Assembly (NCBI GenBank): GCA_039812375.1
Contig: JBDIAO010000003.1
Location: forward strand, 13,571 to 77,570
Length of the DNA: 64,000 bases
Direction: 5' to 3'
DNA from: JAGOME01 sp039812375
GTDB lineage: Bacteria > Actinomycetota > Actinomycetes > Actinomycetales > Dermatophilaceae
The notes beneath the pieces are model-generated. The model worked only from the letters and a program-made list of their open reading frames with translations, searched no databases and was not told where the DNA came from. Position 1 is the stretch's first letter, and each line of letters begins with the position of its first letter. Below are positions 53,069-61,536 of this stretch, piece by piece. A program made the position numbers and the translations under genes.

Positions 53069-53451
53069 CCGAGACCGCCGTCAGCGGAACACCCCGCATA
53101 CCTGCCTGGCATGAAGGTTGCGCCGCTCACCACGCTTCGTCGAACCACGGCCTTCGTCGAACCACGGCACCCCTGTTGTTCCAGCACTGGGAGACCATCC
53201 GAGCTTGCCGGCACAGAGCGGAGACCGCCGATGACGACCGGCTCGTTGGGAGCCGCCTGGACCATGACGCCACCTCGCTCGCACCCAGGGCGCACCCAGC
53301 TCATAGCTTGAGGCCGGTTCGCGCTCCTGGCCCGCCCGACCGTCCTGGTCCGCCTCACGGCATCCGCGCTCGACAAGGTGCACGATGGCCGCCGCGATCG
53401 GCTGGTCGGTTGGGGTGTTCCAGGTCGCTGCTCTGGTCGACGATGGGGGGC
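53069..53451. other. 383-bp intergenic stretch between arsC and the penicillin-binding protein
   Basis: No supported gene is seen. Small frames exist but lack good start sites or recognisable protein sequence. It contains an exact 17-bp tandem duplication (53135-53168). The promoter of the downstream gene must lie here, but no convincing -35/-10 pair was identified. Confidence 0.5.
53135..53168. repeat. Exact 17-bp tandem duplication
   Basis: CTTCGTCGAACCACGGC occurs at 53135-53151 and again at 53152-53168 in noncoding DNA. Confidence 0.9.
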
Positions 53452-55425
53452 ATGGACCACTCCGGAGATGTCCTCGTCGTGCGCCCTCACCGGCGGCCGT
53501 CCGCGCTGGTGGCCAGCCTCGTCGCAGTCGTCCTGCTGGTCGGCGCCGGAGTCGGGGGGTGGCTGTGGTGGCGAGAGCACACCCTGACCGCCCAGGCCCG
53601 GGAGTGTGCTGCCGCCGTGGCCGCGGCCGTGGCGGCCGGCAAGCTCCCGGCCTGCGCAGATGTGGCCGACCGAGCCGCTGCCCAGAAGGCGCTCGGCGAG
53701 GCGGTGGCGGGGATGTCGCCGATGGAGCACACGGTCGAGGTCGCCTCGGTGAACCGTTCGGGTCATGCCGCGGAGGCGGTCTTCGCGCACCGGTGGCGCG
53801 ACCCGGCAGGTGGCCACGAGTGGGCCTACCAGACCCGAATATCGTTGTCCCGCACCGGAGGAGGGTGGCGAGGGAAGTGGCAGCCGGACATCGTCGCTCC
53901 CAACCTGGCCTCCGGAGAGCACCTGCGCGCCGTCCGGCTCCCGGCCCAGCGGGGCGAGATCCTCGGAGCGGACGGGGCAGCCATCGTCACCGCGCGCCCG
54001 GTCGTGCGGGTAGGTATCGACAAGACCAAGGTCGACGAACAGGATGCCGAGGCCTCGGCCCGTGCCTTGGCACAGGCACTGGGCGTGCAGCCCGGACCGT
54101 ACGTGGCCGCAGTCCGGGACGCGGGGCCGCGGGCGTTCGTCGAGGCGATCGTGCTGCGGGAGGACGCGCCCGAGGTGGCCACCCTTGCCGGCATACTCAG
54201 CCGCATCCCGGGGTCCCTGCGAGTGTCCGACACGCTCCCCCTGGCCCCGACCCCGGCCTTCGCCCGTCCGATCCTGGGCACCGTCGGGCCAGCCACCGCA
54301 GAGATCGTCGCGGCATCGAAGGGGAAGGTCCGCGCCGGGGATGTCGTGGGCCTGAGCGGGCTGCAGGCCACGCGCGACGAGCAGTTGCGCGGCATTCCGG
54401 GTCTGCGGGTGGAGACGGTCGCGCCCGGAGGGACCAAGGCGCGCACCCTGTTCGACGTGACCGCTACCGACGGGTCACCGGTCCGGGTGAGCCTCGACGA
54501 ACGGGTGCAACTCGCGGCAGAGGCGGCACTGTCCGAGGTCGCGCCGCCCAGCGCGATCGTCGCGATCCGGCCCTCCGACGGGCACGTGCTCGCGGCCGCG
54601 AGCGGCCCCGGCAGCCAGGGACAGTCGACGGCCACGCTGGGCCGCTATGCCCCAGGGTCGACCTTCAAGGTCGTGACCACCCTGGGCCTCCTGCGGGCGG
54701 GCGTCACCCCGACCAGCGAGTTGCCCTGCCCGACGACCATCACAGTCGACGGGCGGGTCTTCGGCAATCACACCGGATACCCGTCGGGCCAGACCGGGCC
54801 GATCTCCTTGGCTGAGGCGCTCGCGCAGTCGTGCAATACCGCCTTCATCGGCGCCCGCTCGAAGCTGCCGGAGGGCGCTCTGGCGGATGCCGCCGCGGCA
54901 CTCGGGATGACCACCGAGCCCGCACTCGGCGTGCCCGCAGCAATGGGCAGTGTGCCCCGCCCGGCGTCCGAGGTCGAGGCCGCTGCGGCCATGATCGGCC
55001 AGGGGAAGGTCACCGCCTCGCCCCTGGCGATGGCGACGGTGGCGGCGAGCATCGCCCGCGGGAGCATCGTCCACCCGGCCCTGGTCATCGGCGGTGCGTC
55101 AGGTGACGGTGCGCCCGCGTCCAGCGCGCCCCCAGTCCCGGCCAAACCGCTCACCGCCGCCGAGGGGAAGGCTTTGCGCGAACTGATGCGAGGCGTCGTC
55201 ACCACCGGGACCGCCCAGGCCCTCGAGGACCTCCCCGGCGTGCCGGTCATGGCCAAGACCGGCACGGCCGAGTACGGCAATGACCAGCCGCCCCGGACCC
55301 ACGCATGGATGATCGCCATCCAAGGAGATCTCGCGGTTGCCGCCTTCGTCGAGGACGGGGAGGGCGGCGCCGCGACCGCCGGGCCGGTGCTCGCTGACCT
55401 CCTTCGCCAGCTGGCGGGGAGTTGA
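53452..55425 (+). CDS. Class B penicillin-binding protein with MecA_N (NTF2-like) domain
   Basis: A 657-residue membrane-anchored transpeptidase. A single N-terminal helix (about 18-40) is followed by an NTF2-like MecA_N domain (about 45-150), a PBP dimer domain (about 160-330) and the transpeptidase. Catalytic motifs are STFK (S403-K406), SCN (S460) and KTG (K602). It cross-links peptidoglycan outside the membrane; this architecture resembles PBP2a- and PbpA-like enzymes. ATG 53452 is used; ATG 53443 is in frame too. It stands alone, without rodA/ftsW beside it. Confidence 0.9.
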   Translation: MDHSGDVLVVRPHRRPSALVASLVAVVLLVGAGVGGWLWWREHTLTAQARECAAAVAAAVAAGKLPACADVADRAAAQKALGEAVAGMSPMEHTVEVASVNRSGHAAEAVFAHRWRDPAGGHEWAYQTRISLSRTGGGWRGKWQPDIVAPNLASGEHLRAVRLPAQRGEILGADGAAIVTARPVVRVGIDKTKVDEQDAEASARALAQALGVQPGPYVAAVRDAGPRAFVEAIVLREDAPEVATLAGILSRIPGSLRVSDTLPLAPTPAFARPILGTVGPATAEIVAASKGKVRAGDVVGLSGLQATRDEQLRGIPGLRVETVAPGGTKARTLFDVTATDGSPVRVSLDERVQLAAEAALSEVAPPSAIVAIRPSDGHVLAAASGPGSQGQSTATLGRYAPGSTFKVVTTLGLLRAGVTPTSELPCPTTITVDGRVFGNHTGYPSGQTGPISLAEALAQSCNTAFIGARSKLPEGALADAAAALGMTTEPALGVPAAMGSVPRPASEVEAAAAMIGQGKVTASPLAMATVAASIARGSIVHPALVIGGASGDGAPASSAPPVPAKPLTAAEGKALRELMRGVVTTGTAQALEDLPGVPVMAKTGTAEYGNDQPPRTHAWMIAIQGDLAVAAFVEDGEGGAATAGPVLADLLRQLAGS

Positions 55426-55460
55426 GCTGGGCGGCGGGAGGTGAGCTGGGCGGCGGGAGA
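55423..55460. repeat. 19-bp tandem duplication starting at the PBP stop codon
   Basis: TGAGCTGGGCGGCGGGAGG at 55423-55441 is repeated with one change at 55442-55460. The TGA of the first copy is the stop codon. Confidence 0.85.
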
Positions 55461-55497
55461 TGGGCTGGACCGTGTGGGATCTGGGACAAACGGCCTC

Positions 55498-55526
55498 TTG
55501 CGCTCTAGATCGAACATTAGTATGAT
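55498..55526 (+). promoter_or_regulatory. Leaderless promoter of the DUF222/HNH gene
   Basis: TTGCGC (55498-55503), a 17-bp spacer and TATGAT (55521-55526) form a near-consensus promoter. TATGAT ends 6 nt before ATG 55533, so the mRNA should begin at the start codon. No ribosome-binding site is present. Confidence 0.65.
55510..55525. promoter_or_regulatory. LexA (SOS)-box-like sequence
   Basis: TCGAACATTAGTATGA matches the actinobacterial SOS consensus TCGAAC-N4-GTTCGA at 10 of 12 fixed positions. It overlaps the spacer and -10 of the promoter, where LexA would block transcription. Mycobacterial 13E12 genes are known to be DNA-damage inducible. Confidence 0.5.
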
Positions 55527-55532
55527 CAGTAT

Positions 55533-57128
55533 ATGGAACCCGCCACTCCGACAGTCCATCGGTCTCTCCCCGGTGCGTCCGGAGTGCCTGCTCTTGGCCC
55601 CTTACCTCGGGCAGGTTCCGGCACGTCGGAGGTTGCCGGAGAGATTGCTGCCATGCGCACCCTCCTGGGATCCGTGGCCGTCGGCGACGTCGATGAGATC
55701 GATGATGCCGGGCGAATCGGACTCATCAGCGACCTCGATGCCTTGAAGAGTGCTGCCGCGGCGGCGCAGGCCAGGCTGACCGCGACCTTCGAGGCCTCTC
55801 GACGAGCAGAGCACGCAGCCAAAGGGCAGAGCGCCTCGCGGGCCTGGCGGCACATCGGCGCGGCGATCGGCCTGGCTCGGCGCGAGTCTCCTGCGGATGG
55901 CGACCGGCGCATCGCGATCGCCCGGACCCTCGTGCATGACCTCCCGCACGCGATGGCGGCCCTGTCCGGCGGCTGGCTCAGCGAGCAGGCTGCCGGAGTA
56001 GTTGTGCGCGAGACGCGCGGACTGGATCCGCAGTTGCGCGGCCAACTCGACGCCCGCCTGGCCGGGCTCTATCCCGAATCCCTCACCGAGCCGGACTTGC
56101 GTCGGGCGGTGCGCCGTATGGTGTTCGAGCTCGACCCCGACAGTGCCCGGGCGCGTTTCGAGCTCGCCCCGCACAACCGCCGGGTCACCCTCCGGCCCGC
56201 ACGGGACGGGATGGCCTACCTGTCCATCTACGGGCGATGGCTCGAGGTCAAAGGTGCCCGTGACGTCCTGGCTGAACACGCCACAGCGGTGACGCGCGGA
56301 CGGGTCCCCGAGGACCAGCCCAGCGGGCGGACCCACGCGGAGATCATGACCGATGTCGCGCTGGCCTGGTTGAGCGGGCGCACGCCACGTCAGGGGCAGC
56401 CGGTCATGGTCAACCTGGTGATCACCGACCGGGCGCTGGCCGGGTGCGGCGACCCGAACCGGCCGATCAACGAGCCGGCCCACGTGCCCGGCTACGGCCC
56501 CGTCCCAGCCGACGTCGCCCGGGTCTGGGCGGGAGGCGAGCCCCTGTTGTCCGAGGAGTGGTATCCCGGCGAACCGGAGTCGGCCGCGATCTTCCTGCGC
56601 CGGATCTTTACCAGCCCTGAGGGCCGCGATCTGGTCGGCGTGGAGTCGAAGGCGCGCTACTTCCCGAAACCGTTGCGGGACATGATCGTCCTGCGCGACG
56701 AACGCTGCCGCTCCCCGTTCTGCCGCAACCGGATCACCGATGTCGACCACGTCCGACCCCACCACGCCGGTGGGCGAACGAGCTACCGCAACGCTCAAGG
56801 GCTCTGCTCCCGATGCAACCAGACCAAAGAGTCGCCCGACTGGTGGGTCGTCTTGACCAACGACCTCGAGATGCCCGGAATCCATGCCGCCCACAGCGGC
56901 CACCCCCCGGGATCTCCGCACACCACCGAGACGATCACACCCACCGGGCACCACTACACATCCACCGCGCCACCAATCCTGGGTTGGGGCTGGAGCCCTC
57001 CGGAAGACGCCGCTCGTGGCGAGTGCCTCGTCACCCTCAGCCAGAGCACCGACCCCGACCCGAGCACCGACCCGAGCACCGACCCCGGCACCGGCCCGGG
57101 CACCGACCCCGGCACGCTCGCGTCCTAG
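55533..57128 (+). CDS. DUF222 / HNH endonuclease (REP13E12-like)
   Basis: A 531-residue protein. The N-terminal DUF222 region (about 50-350) precedes an HNH nuclease domain (about 385-435): CRSPFCRNRITDVDHVRPHHAGGRTSYRNAQGLCSRCNQTKE, cited here by its Cys pairs, the DVDH metal site and the final CSRC. The C-terminus is low-complexity with a repeated DP(S/G)T pattern. These genes are abundant and often multi-copy in actinobacteria and may be mobile or damage-related. The exact role is unknown. The likely LexA-controlled leaderless promoter fits that idea. Confidence 0.88.
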   Translation: MEPATPTVHRSLPGASGVPALGPLPRAGSGTSEVAGEIAAMRTLLGSVAVGDVDEIDDAGRIGLISDLDALKSAAAAAQARLTATFEASRRAEHAAKGQSASRAWRHIGAAIGLARRESPADGDRRIAIARTLVHDLPHAMAALSGGWLSEQAAGVVVRETRGLDPQLRGQLDARLAGLYPESLTEPDLRRAVRRMVFELDPDSARARFELAPHNRRVTLRPARDGMAYLSIYGRWLEVKGARDVLAEHATAVTRGRVPEDQPSGRTHAEIMTDVALAWLSGRTPRQGQPVMVNLVITDRALAGCGDPNRPINEPAHVPGYGPVPADVARVWAGGEPLLSEEWYPGEPESAAIFLRRIFTSPEGRDLVGVESKARYFPKPLRDMIVLRDERCRSPFCRNRITDVDHVRPHHAGGRTSYRNAQGLCSRCNQTKESPDWWVVLTNDLEMPGIHAAHSGHPPGSPHTTETITPTGHHYTSTAPPILGWGWSPPEDAARGECLVTLSQSTDPDPSTDPSTDPGTGPGTDPGTLAS

Positions 57129-57196
57129 TCCTGTTGAGCAGAGTCGTCAAGGCCGGCTCTCGAGCCACCTGGCCGGAGTCACATCCGTCATCCTCC

Positions 57197-57224
57197 GGGT
57201 GACCACAGCAGGGTGACCACAGCA
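57197..57224. repeat. Exact 14-bp tandem duplication
   Basis: GGGTGACCACAGCA occurs at 57197-57210 and 57211-57224, with a further GGGT after it, in the 172-bp gap after the HNH gene. Confidence 0.9.
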
Positions 57225-57288
57225 GGGTGCCTCATCCGTCATCGGCGATCGTCCGGCGGCCAATCCTGATCGTCGGTGCACGACGACG

Positions 57289-57294
57289 TACCCT
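57289..57294 (+). promoter_or_regulatory. Probable leaderless -10 element
   Basis: TACCCT ends 6 nt before GTG 57301. It is the same hexamer and spacing as upstream of the patatin-like gene at 8549. Confidence 0.5.
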
Positions 57295-57300
57295 GATCAG

Positions 57301-58236
57301 GTGCCGGCGACAGTCCAGGTCCTGCGTCCGCGCGAGGTGCCACTGGGCGGGCCCCGGGCGATGACGGTGCGGCGCACTCTGCCGCATCGGAGTCGCTCCT
57401 TTGTCGGGGCGTGGTGCTTCCTCGACCACTACGGGCCGGACGATGTCACTCGCACCGGCGGCATGGACGTGCCGCCGCACCCGCACACCGGGCTCGCCAC
57501 GGTCTCACTCCTCTTCGAGGGGGAGGTCGAGCACCGGGACACCCTCGGCACACACGCCCTGGTCCGCCCGGGTGAGGTCAACCTGATGACCGCGGGGCAC
57601 GGCATCGCCCACAGCGAGGTATCCACCCCGACAACGAGCGTGCTGCACGGCGTGCAGCTGTGGCTGGCCAGTCCGGACACCGTCCGGGACGGCCCCCGCG
57701 TCTTCGAGAACTACGCCGCCCCTGTCCTCGAGGTCGCCCCGGGGGTGCGTGCCCGGGTCTACATCGGCTCCCTCGCCGGGTATGCCGCGCCAGTGGCCAC
57801 CGCGACCCCGCTGCTCGCCGCCGAAATCGATCTGGCTCCAGGCGCGACGTGGACGATTCCCGCTGATCCCCGACACGAGCACGCCGTCCTCGCCGACACC
57901 GTCCCGGTAACGCTGGAGGACACCGTGCTCGCCCCCGGCGAACTCGGGGTGGTCGACGCCGGTCCACCCGCCCTCACGGTGCGCGCCGAGGACATCCCGG
58001 CCCGGCTGCTCCTGCTCGGCGGGGAGCCGTTCGAGGAGGAGATCGTCATGTGGTGGAACTTCATCGCCCGCAGCGACGCCGAGCTGCGGACCATGCGTGA
58101 GCAGTGGCAGGACGATGTCGCCCGGGGTGAGCGCTACGGGATGGTCGCGGGATACACCGGCGACGTCGACTGGCTACCGGCACCGCAGATCCCCGCGGTC
58201 CGACTACGCCCGCGTGGCCGACTCGGCCACCGCTGA
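57301..58236 (+). CDS. Pirin-family protein
   Basis: A 311-residue bicupin. The N-terminal cupin has the metal-binding set DVPPHPHTGLATVSLLFEGEVEHRD and GHGIAHSE, giving His and Glu ligands. The C-terminal part includes LLLGGEPFEEEIVMWWNFIARS, the pirin C-terminal signature. Some bacterial pirins are quercetin dioxygenases and others regulate metabolism; the role here is not known. It is convergent with the HAD-PlsC gene, 11 bp apart. Confidence 0.9.
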   Translation: MPATVQVLRPREVPLGGPRAMTVRRTLPHRSRSFVGAWCFLDHYGPDDVTRTGGMDVPPHPHTGLATVSLLFEGEVEHRDTLGTHALVRPGEVNLMTAGHGIAHSEVSTPTTSVLHGVQLWLASPDTVRDGPRVFENYAAPVLEVAPGVRARVYIGSLAGYAAPVATATPLLAAEIDLAPGATWTIPADPRHEHAVLADTVPVTLEDTVLAPGELGVVDAGPPALTVRAEDIPARLLLLGGEPFEEEIVMWWNFIARSDAELRTMREQWQDDVARGERYGMVAGYTGDVDWLPAPQIPAVRLRPRGRLGHR

Positions 58237-58247
58237 AGGCTCACCCC

Positions 58248-59438
58248 TCAGCTGCCGGGTAGCTGGCCGCCCGGGTAGGTCGCGCGCAACTCGTCCTGGG
58301 TCGGGATCCGCGGAACCCGCGCCTGGGGTGGCAGCAGCTCAGAGATCGCGTCCATGATCTGGCGAGTGTCAGCCGTCGCCGAACGGTAGCTCAGCTCGAC
58401 GGGCGGTCCGACCGCGACCCGCACTCGAGGCGGGTCGAGCAGGTTGGTGACGTTCGGCAGGCGCTGGGAGCGCGGCCACACCTTCTCAGTTCCCCAGAGC
58501 CCGAGAGGGATGACCGGGGCGCCGGTTGCGGCGGCGAGTCGAGCGGCTCCGGTCTTGCCCTTCAGCACCGGGTTGAAGAAGGCCGGTCCACGTGGGATGG
58601 TCCCCTCGGGCAGCAGAACGACCATCTCCCCGCCGGCGAGAGCAATCTTCGCCGCGTCATAGGACACCTGGCCACTGACCCCACGGTCGACTCTGATCCC
58701 GCCGAATGCCGTGAGGAGCCGCCCGATGACGGGCAGGTCGAAGATCTCCGCCTTGCCCAGCAGCCGCACCGGCCGCCCGCAGGCCCGAACCACTTGGGCG
58801 ATCGCTGCGACGTCGAAGTAGCTGCGATGGTTGCCGACGAGGATGAGCGGGCCACTACGTGGGATGTGGTCGACCCCGAAGACGTCGAAACGGGCATAAG
58901 GGAAGAACTCGGGACGGAACCAGACCCGCAGCAGGTCCTGCAGCTCGATCCCGACCACCGGGACCTTGAACACGCCCGGGCTGACGTCGACGTGGACGAT
59001 GGGCCACCGCTTCGCCACAGCGAAGAGGACCATCCAGGGGTCGGGGTTGACCGCGGTGGGATGGCCGACCCCCAGGAGCAGCGGGATGTCATCAATCGAG
59101 TCCGAGTACGCATAGGACTGGGCCAGGTCGACACCGTGCCGCTGCGCCCAGTCCCGGACGGCGGCAAGCTTGCCCCGCGACCAGACGAAGGGCCCGATCA
59201 TGCCCCCGTCGAACCGCCCCTCGTTATCGACCGAGTGGCCGGTGGTGATGACGTCGTCGAATCCGAGTTTCTCGGCCAGCGGGGCGATGAGGTGCTTCGG
59301 GGTTGTCGTGGCCAGGATGACCTCCCGGCCAGCCTGATGGTGCTGCTCGATGAGGTCGACCATTGCCCGGGGGAGCAGCGGCACGGTCCCACCCTGGAGC
59401 AGTGTGCGATCCAGGTCGAAGAAAGCCGCCCCGCTCAT
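58248..59438 (-). CDS. HAD-IB phosphatase fused to a 1-acyl-glycerol-3-phosphate acyltransferase
   Basis: A 396-residue fusion. Residues 1-165 form the HAD domain (FFDLDRTLLQG nucleophile; YSDSIDDIPLL loop). Residues about 180-370 form a PlsC acyltransferase with the HX4D motif in GNHRSYFD and the substrate motif in LLPEGTIPR. It would both acylate lysophosphatidate and dephosphorylate a phosphate ester, possibly delivering diacylglycerol, and so may feed the WS/DGAT-type lipid pool. Fusions of this kind are known in actinobacteria. Confidence 0.9.
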   Translation of the reverse strand: MSGAAFFDLDRTLLQGGTVPLLPRAMVDLIEQHHQAGREVILATTTPKHLIAPLAEKLGFDDVITTGHSVDNEGRFDGGMIGPFVWSRGKLAAVRDWAQRHGVDLAQSYAYSDSIDDIPLLLGVGHPTAVNPDPWMVLFAVAKRWPIVHVDVSPGVFKVPVVGIELQDLLRVWFRPEFFPYARFDVFGVDHIPRSGPLILVGNHRSYFDVAAIAQVVRACGRPVRLLGKAEIFDLPVIGRLLTAFGGIRVDRGVSGQVSYDAAKIALAGGEMVVLLPEGTIPRGPAFFNPVLKGKTGAARLAAATGAPVIPLGLWGTEKVWPRSQRLPNVTNLLDPPRVRVAVGPPVELSYRSATADTRQIMDAISELLPPQARVPRIPTQDELRATYPGGQLPGS

Positions 59439-59520
59439 GCATACACAGGCTACCTACCGGTTTGCCGGAGTAGCGTCGGACTCTGGGCCGGCCATCACCG
59501 GCCGGAAGGAGCGAACCGGG

Positions 59521-59970
59521 ATGTGTTCCTACTGCGGCTGCGAGAACATTGAGGTCATCGGGCGCTTCATGGCCGAGCACGTCGACCTCATCAACGCCTC
59601 GGCGGACCTTGGCCTGGCCTGCGAGAGCGGGGACTCGACCACCGTCCAGGTCGCAGCCAGAACACTCGCCGAGCTGCTGCACCCGCACGGCGGCGCCGAG
59701 GAAGTCGGCCTGTTCACGGTCCTGGCCGAGGATCCCGAGTTCTCTGAGCACGTCCGGGAGCTGTGCGGCGAGCACGTCGACCTCGACGCCCGCCTCAGCG
59801 CGATCATCACCGGCGAGCACACAACATACGCGGACTTCGACCGGGCCCTACGCCGGCACATCGACCGGGAGGAGAACGGCGTCTTCCCTGCGGCCGCGAT
59901 CGCCTTCGCCGGACCGGAGTGGCAGCGGGTCGCTGACCTCACTCCGCCGCCGGTTCGCCTGCCCGGATGA
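59521..59970 (+). CDS. Hemerythrin HHE-domain protein with N-terminal CSYCGC motif
   Basis: A 149-residue protein. MCSYCGCENIEVIGRFMAEH opens with a Cys-rich motif typical of this subfamily. The HHE-like metal ligands are spread over EHVDLIN, LLHPHGGAEE, CGEHVDLD and RRHIDREENGVFP. It probably binds a di-iron centre and senses oxygen, iron or nitric oxide. ATG 59521 follows AAGGAG. A 6-bp hairpin (59486-59491 with 59498-59503) lies just before the ribosome-binding site. Its 3' end overlaps pheA by 32 bp. Confidence 0.85.
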   Translation: MCSYCGCENIEVIGRFMAEHVDLINASADLGLACESGDSTTVQVAARTLAELLHPHGGAEEVGLFTVLAEDPEFSEHVRELCGEHVDLDARLSAIITGEHTTYADFDRALRRHIDREENGVFPAAAIAFAGPEWQRVADLTPPPVRLPG

Positions 59971-60874
59971 CCTCGAGCCAGGCCCGGGCGCGGGCATAGT
60001 CGCCGTCGCTGGCCTGTGGCGCAATCGTCGCCGCGAGCCGATCGGCCCGCGGGTAGGAGCCGAGGAAGACGACCTCTGCGCAGATCCGTTTGAGCCCCAC
60101 CAGGGCGTCGCCGACTCGCTCGTCCTGCACGTGCCCTTCGAGGTCGATGGAGAAGCAGTAGGACCCCATCGAGTCCTTCGTCGGACGGGACTCCAACCGC
60201 GTCATGTTGATCCCCCGGGTGGCGAACTGCTCGAGGAGTTCGAGCAGGCCACCGGCGTGGTCCTCGCGCTGATAGAGGACAACGGTCGTCTTGTCCGCAC
60301 CCGTGGCCGCAGGCAACGATCCCGGGCGGGCGACGACGACGAACCGGGTCACTGCCTGGGTGATGTCGCCGATGTCGTGGGCCAGTATCGCCAAGCCGTT
60401 TTGCTCGGCAGCGATCGGAGCGCACACCGTCGCCTGGTAGGACTGGGCAGCCTCGCCGAGGGCGACCGGGCCGGCGGCGGTCGACAGGGTCGGCACGAAG
60501 GTTGCCTCCCCCAGGTGTGTGGCGACATAGCCGCGGACCTGGGCCCACGCGTGACTGTGGGTGCCGATCGCCGTGACGTCCTGCAGTCGGGTACCTGCCC
60601 GCGCGGCGAGGACGAAGGTCACCGGGACCAGAACCTCACCGACGACCACGAGCGGGGTGCCGTCGGTGAGCGAATCGAGGGTGGCCGTGACGCCACCCTC
60701 GACGGAGTTCTCGATGGGGACCACCGCGGCGTCGGCGGTATCAGCCCGCACCGCAGCCAGGCAGGCCGGAACACTCTCCAACGGGACATGCTCAGCCCCG
60801 AGCGCCGGCGCCCACGCGTGCAATGCCATCTGAGTGAAGGTGCCGGCGGGTCCGAGGTAGGCGTATCGGGTCAC
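59939..60874 (-). CDS. pheA: Prephenate dehydratase
   Basis: A 311-residue monofunctional prephenate dehydratase. The catalytic domain (1-185) includes YLGPAGTFTQMA, VVPIENSVEGGV and the NxTRF-type motif (AVTRFVVV). A C-terminal ACT domain (about 195-280) has the Phe-binding ESRPTK and a GALV-like region. It converts prephenate to phenylpyruvate with feedback control by phenylalanine. GTG 60874 is the start. The 3' ends of this gene and the hemerythrin gene overlap by 32 bp. Confidence 0.95.
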   Translation of the reverse strand: MTRYAYLGPAGTFTQMALHAWAPALGAEHVPLESVPACLAAVRADTADAAVVPIENSVEGGVTATLDSLTDGTPLVVVGEVLVPVTFVLAARAGTRLQDVTAIGTHSHAWAQVRGYVATHLGEATFVPTLSTAAGPVALGEAAQSYQATVCAPIAAEQNGLAILAHDIGDITQAVTRFVVVARPGSLPAATGADKTTVVLYQREDHAGGLLELLEQFATRGINMTRLESRPTKDSMGSYCFSIDLEGHVQDERVGDALVGLKRICAEVVFLGSYPRADRLAATIAPQASDGDYARARAWLEVIRAGEPAAE

Positions 60875-60903
60875 GGGCCACAGGGTATGCCGTGGCTTGC
60901 GGC

Positions 60904-60909
60904 TAGGCT
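60904..60909 (+). promoter_or_regulatory. Possible -10 element for the GDT1-family gene
   Basis: TAGGCT (TANNNT) ends 9 nt before ATG 60919, and no ribosome-binding site is visible in between. Confidence 0.3.
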
Positions 60910-60918
60910 GCTCCGGCC

Positions 60919-61536
60919 ATGCTTCTGGACCCCGCCATCATCGCCGTCGTCTTTGCCGCGATCTTCATCGTCGAGCTGCCCGACAAGACCTTCATCGCCA
61001 CGCTCGTCATGGCCACCCGATTCCGGCCCCTGCACGTGTGGATCGGGGTCGTGCTCGCCTTCCTCGTCCAGACCCTCGTCGCCGTGCTCGCTGGCGGGCT
61101 GCTCGGCAAGCTGCCGCGCACCCCAGTGGAGATCTTCGCGGGCCTGGTCTTCCTCGCCGGTGGGCTCATCCTGCTACGCGGCGCCGGCAAAGCCGACGCC
61201 GAGGAGAAGGAGACCGAGGAGGAGTTCGTCGCCAAGACCAACCGTCAGGTACGTGGCTGGCACGTGGTGACGATGTGCTTCGGCATCATCTTTCTCGCCG
61301 AATGGGGCGACCTCTCCCAACTGCTCACCGCATCGCTGGTGCTCAAGTACGGGCATCCGGTGTCGGTCTTCATCGGCGCCTGGCTCGCGCTGGCCGTCGT
61401 CTCTGCGCTCGGTGCGGTCCTCGGGCGCAGCCTGTTGCAGCGCATGCGCCTGTCCACTGTGCAACGGATCGGTGGCGGAGTGTGCCTCCTCCTCGCCGCG
61501 GTCACCGGCGCTGAGTTGCTCGGGGTGCTGGGCTGA
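60919..61536 (+). CDS. TMEM165/GDT1 (UPF0016)-family cation transporter
   Basis: A 205-residue six-helix membrane protein with the paired ExGD(K/R) motif: ELPDKTF in the first half and AEWGDLSQ in the second (the first copy has Pro in place of Gly). The charged loop between halves is Glu/Lys-rich. Bacterial members export manganese or calcium. It is divergent from pheA, and its 3' end overlaps the mannosyltransferase gene by 35 bp. Confidence 0.9.
   Translation: MLLDPAIIAVVFAAIFIVELPDKTFIATLVMATRFRPLHVWIGVVLAFLVQTLVAVLAGGLLGKLPRTPVEIFAGLVFLAGGLILLRGAGKADAEEKETEEEFVAKTNRQVRGWHVVTMCFGIIFLAEWGDLSQLLTASLVLKYGHPVSVFIGAWLALAVVSALGAVLGRSLLQRMRLSTVQRIGGGVCLLLAAVTGAELLGVLG

Noticed and set aside
53111..53311. 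Small plus-strand frame in the arsC-PBP gap
   Set aside because: No ribosome-binding site or leaderless -10, begins beside a tandem duplication, no recognisable sequence.
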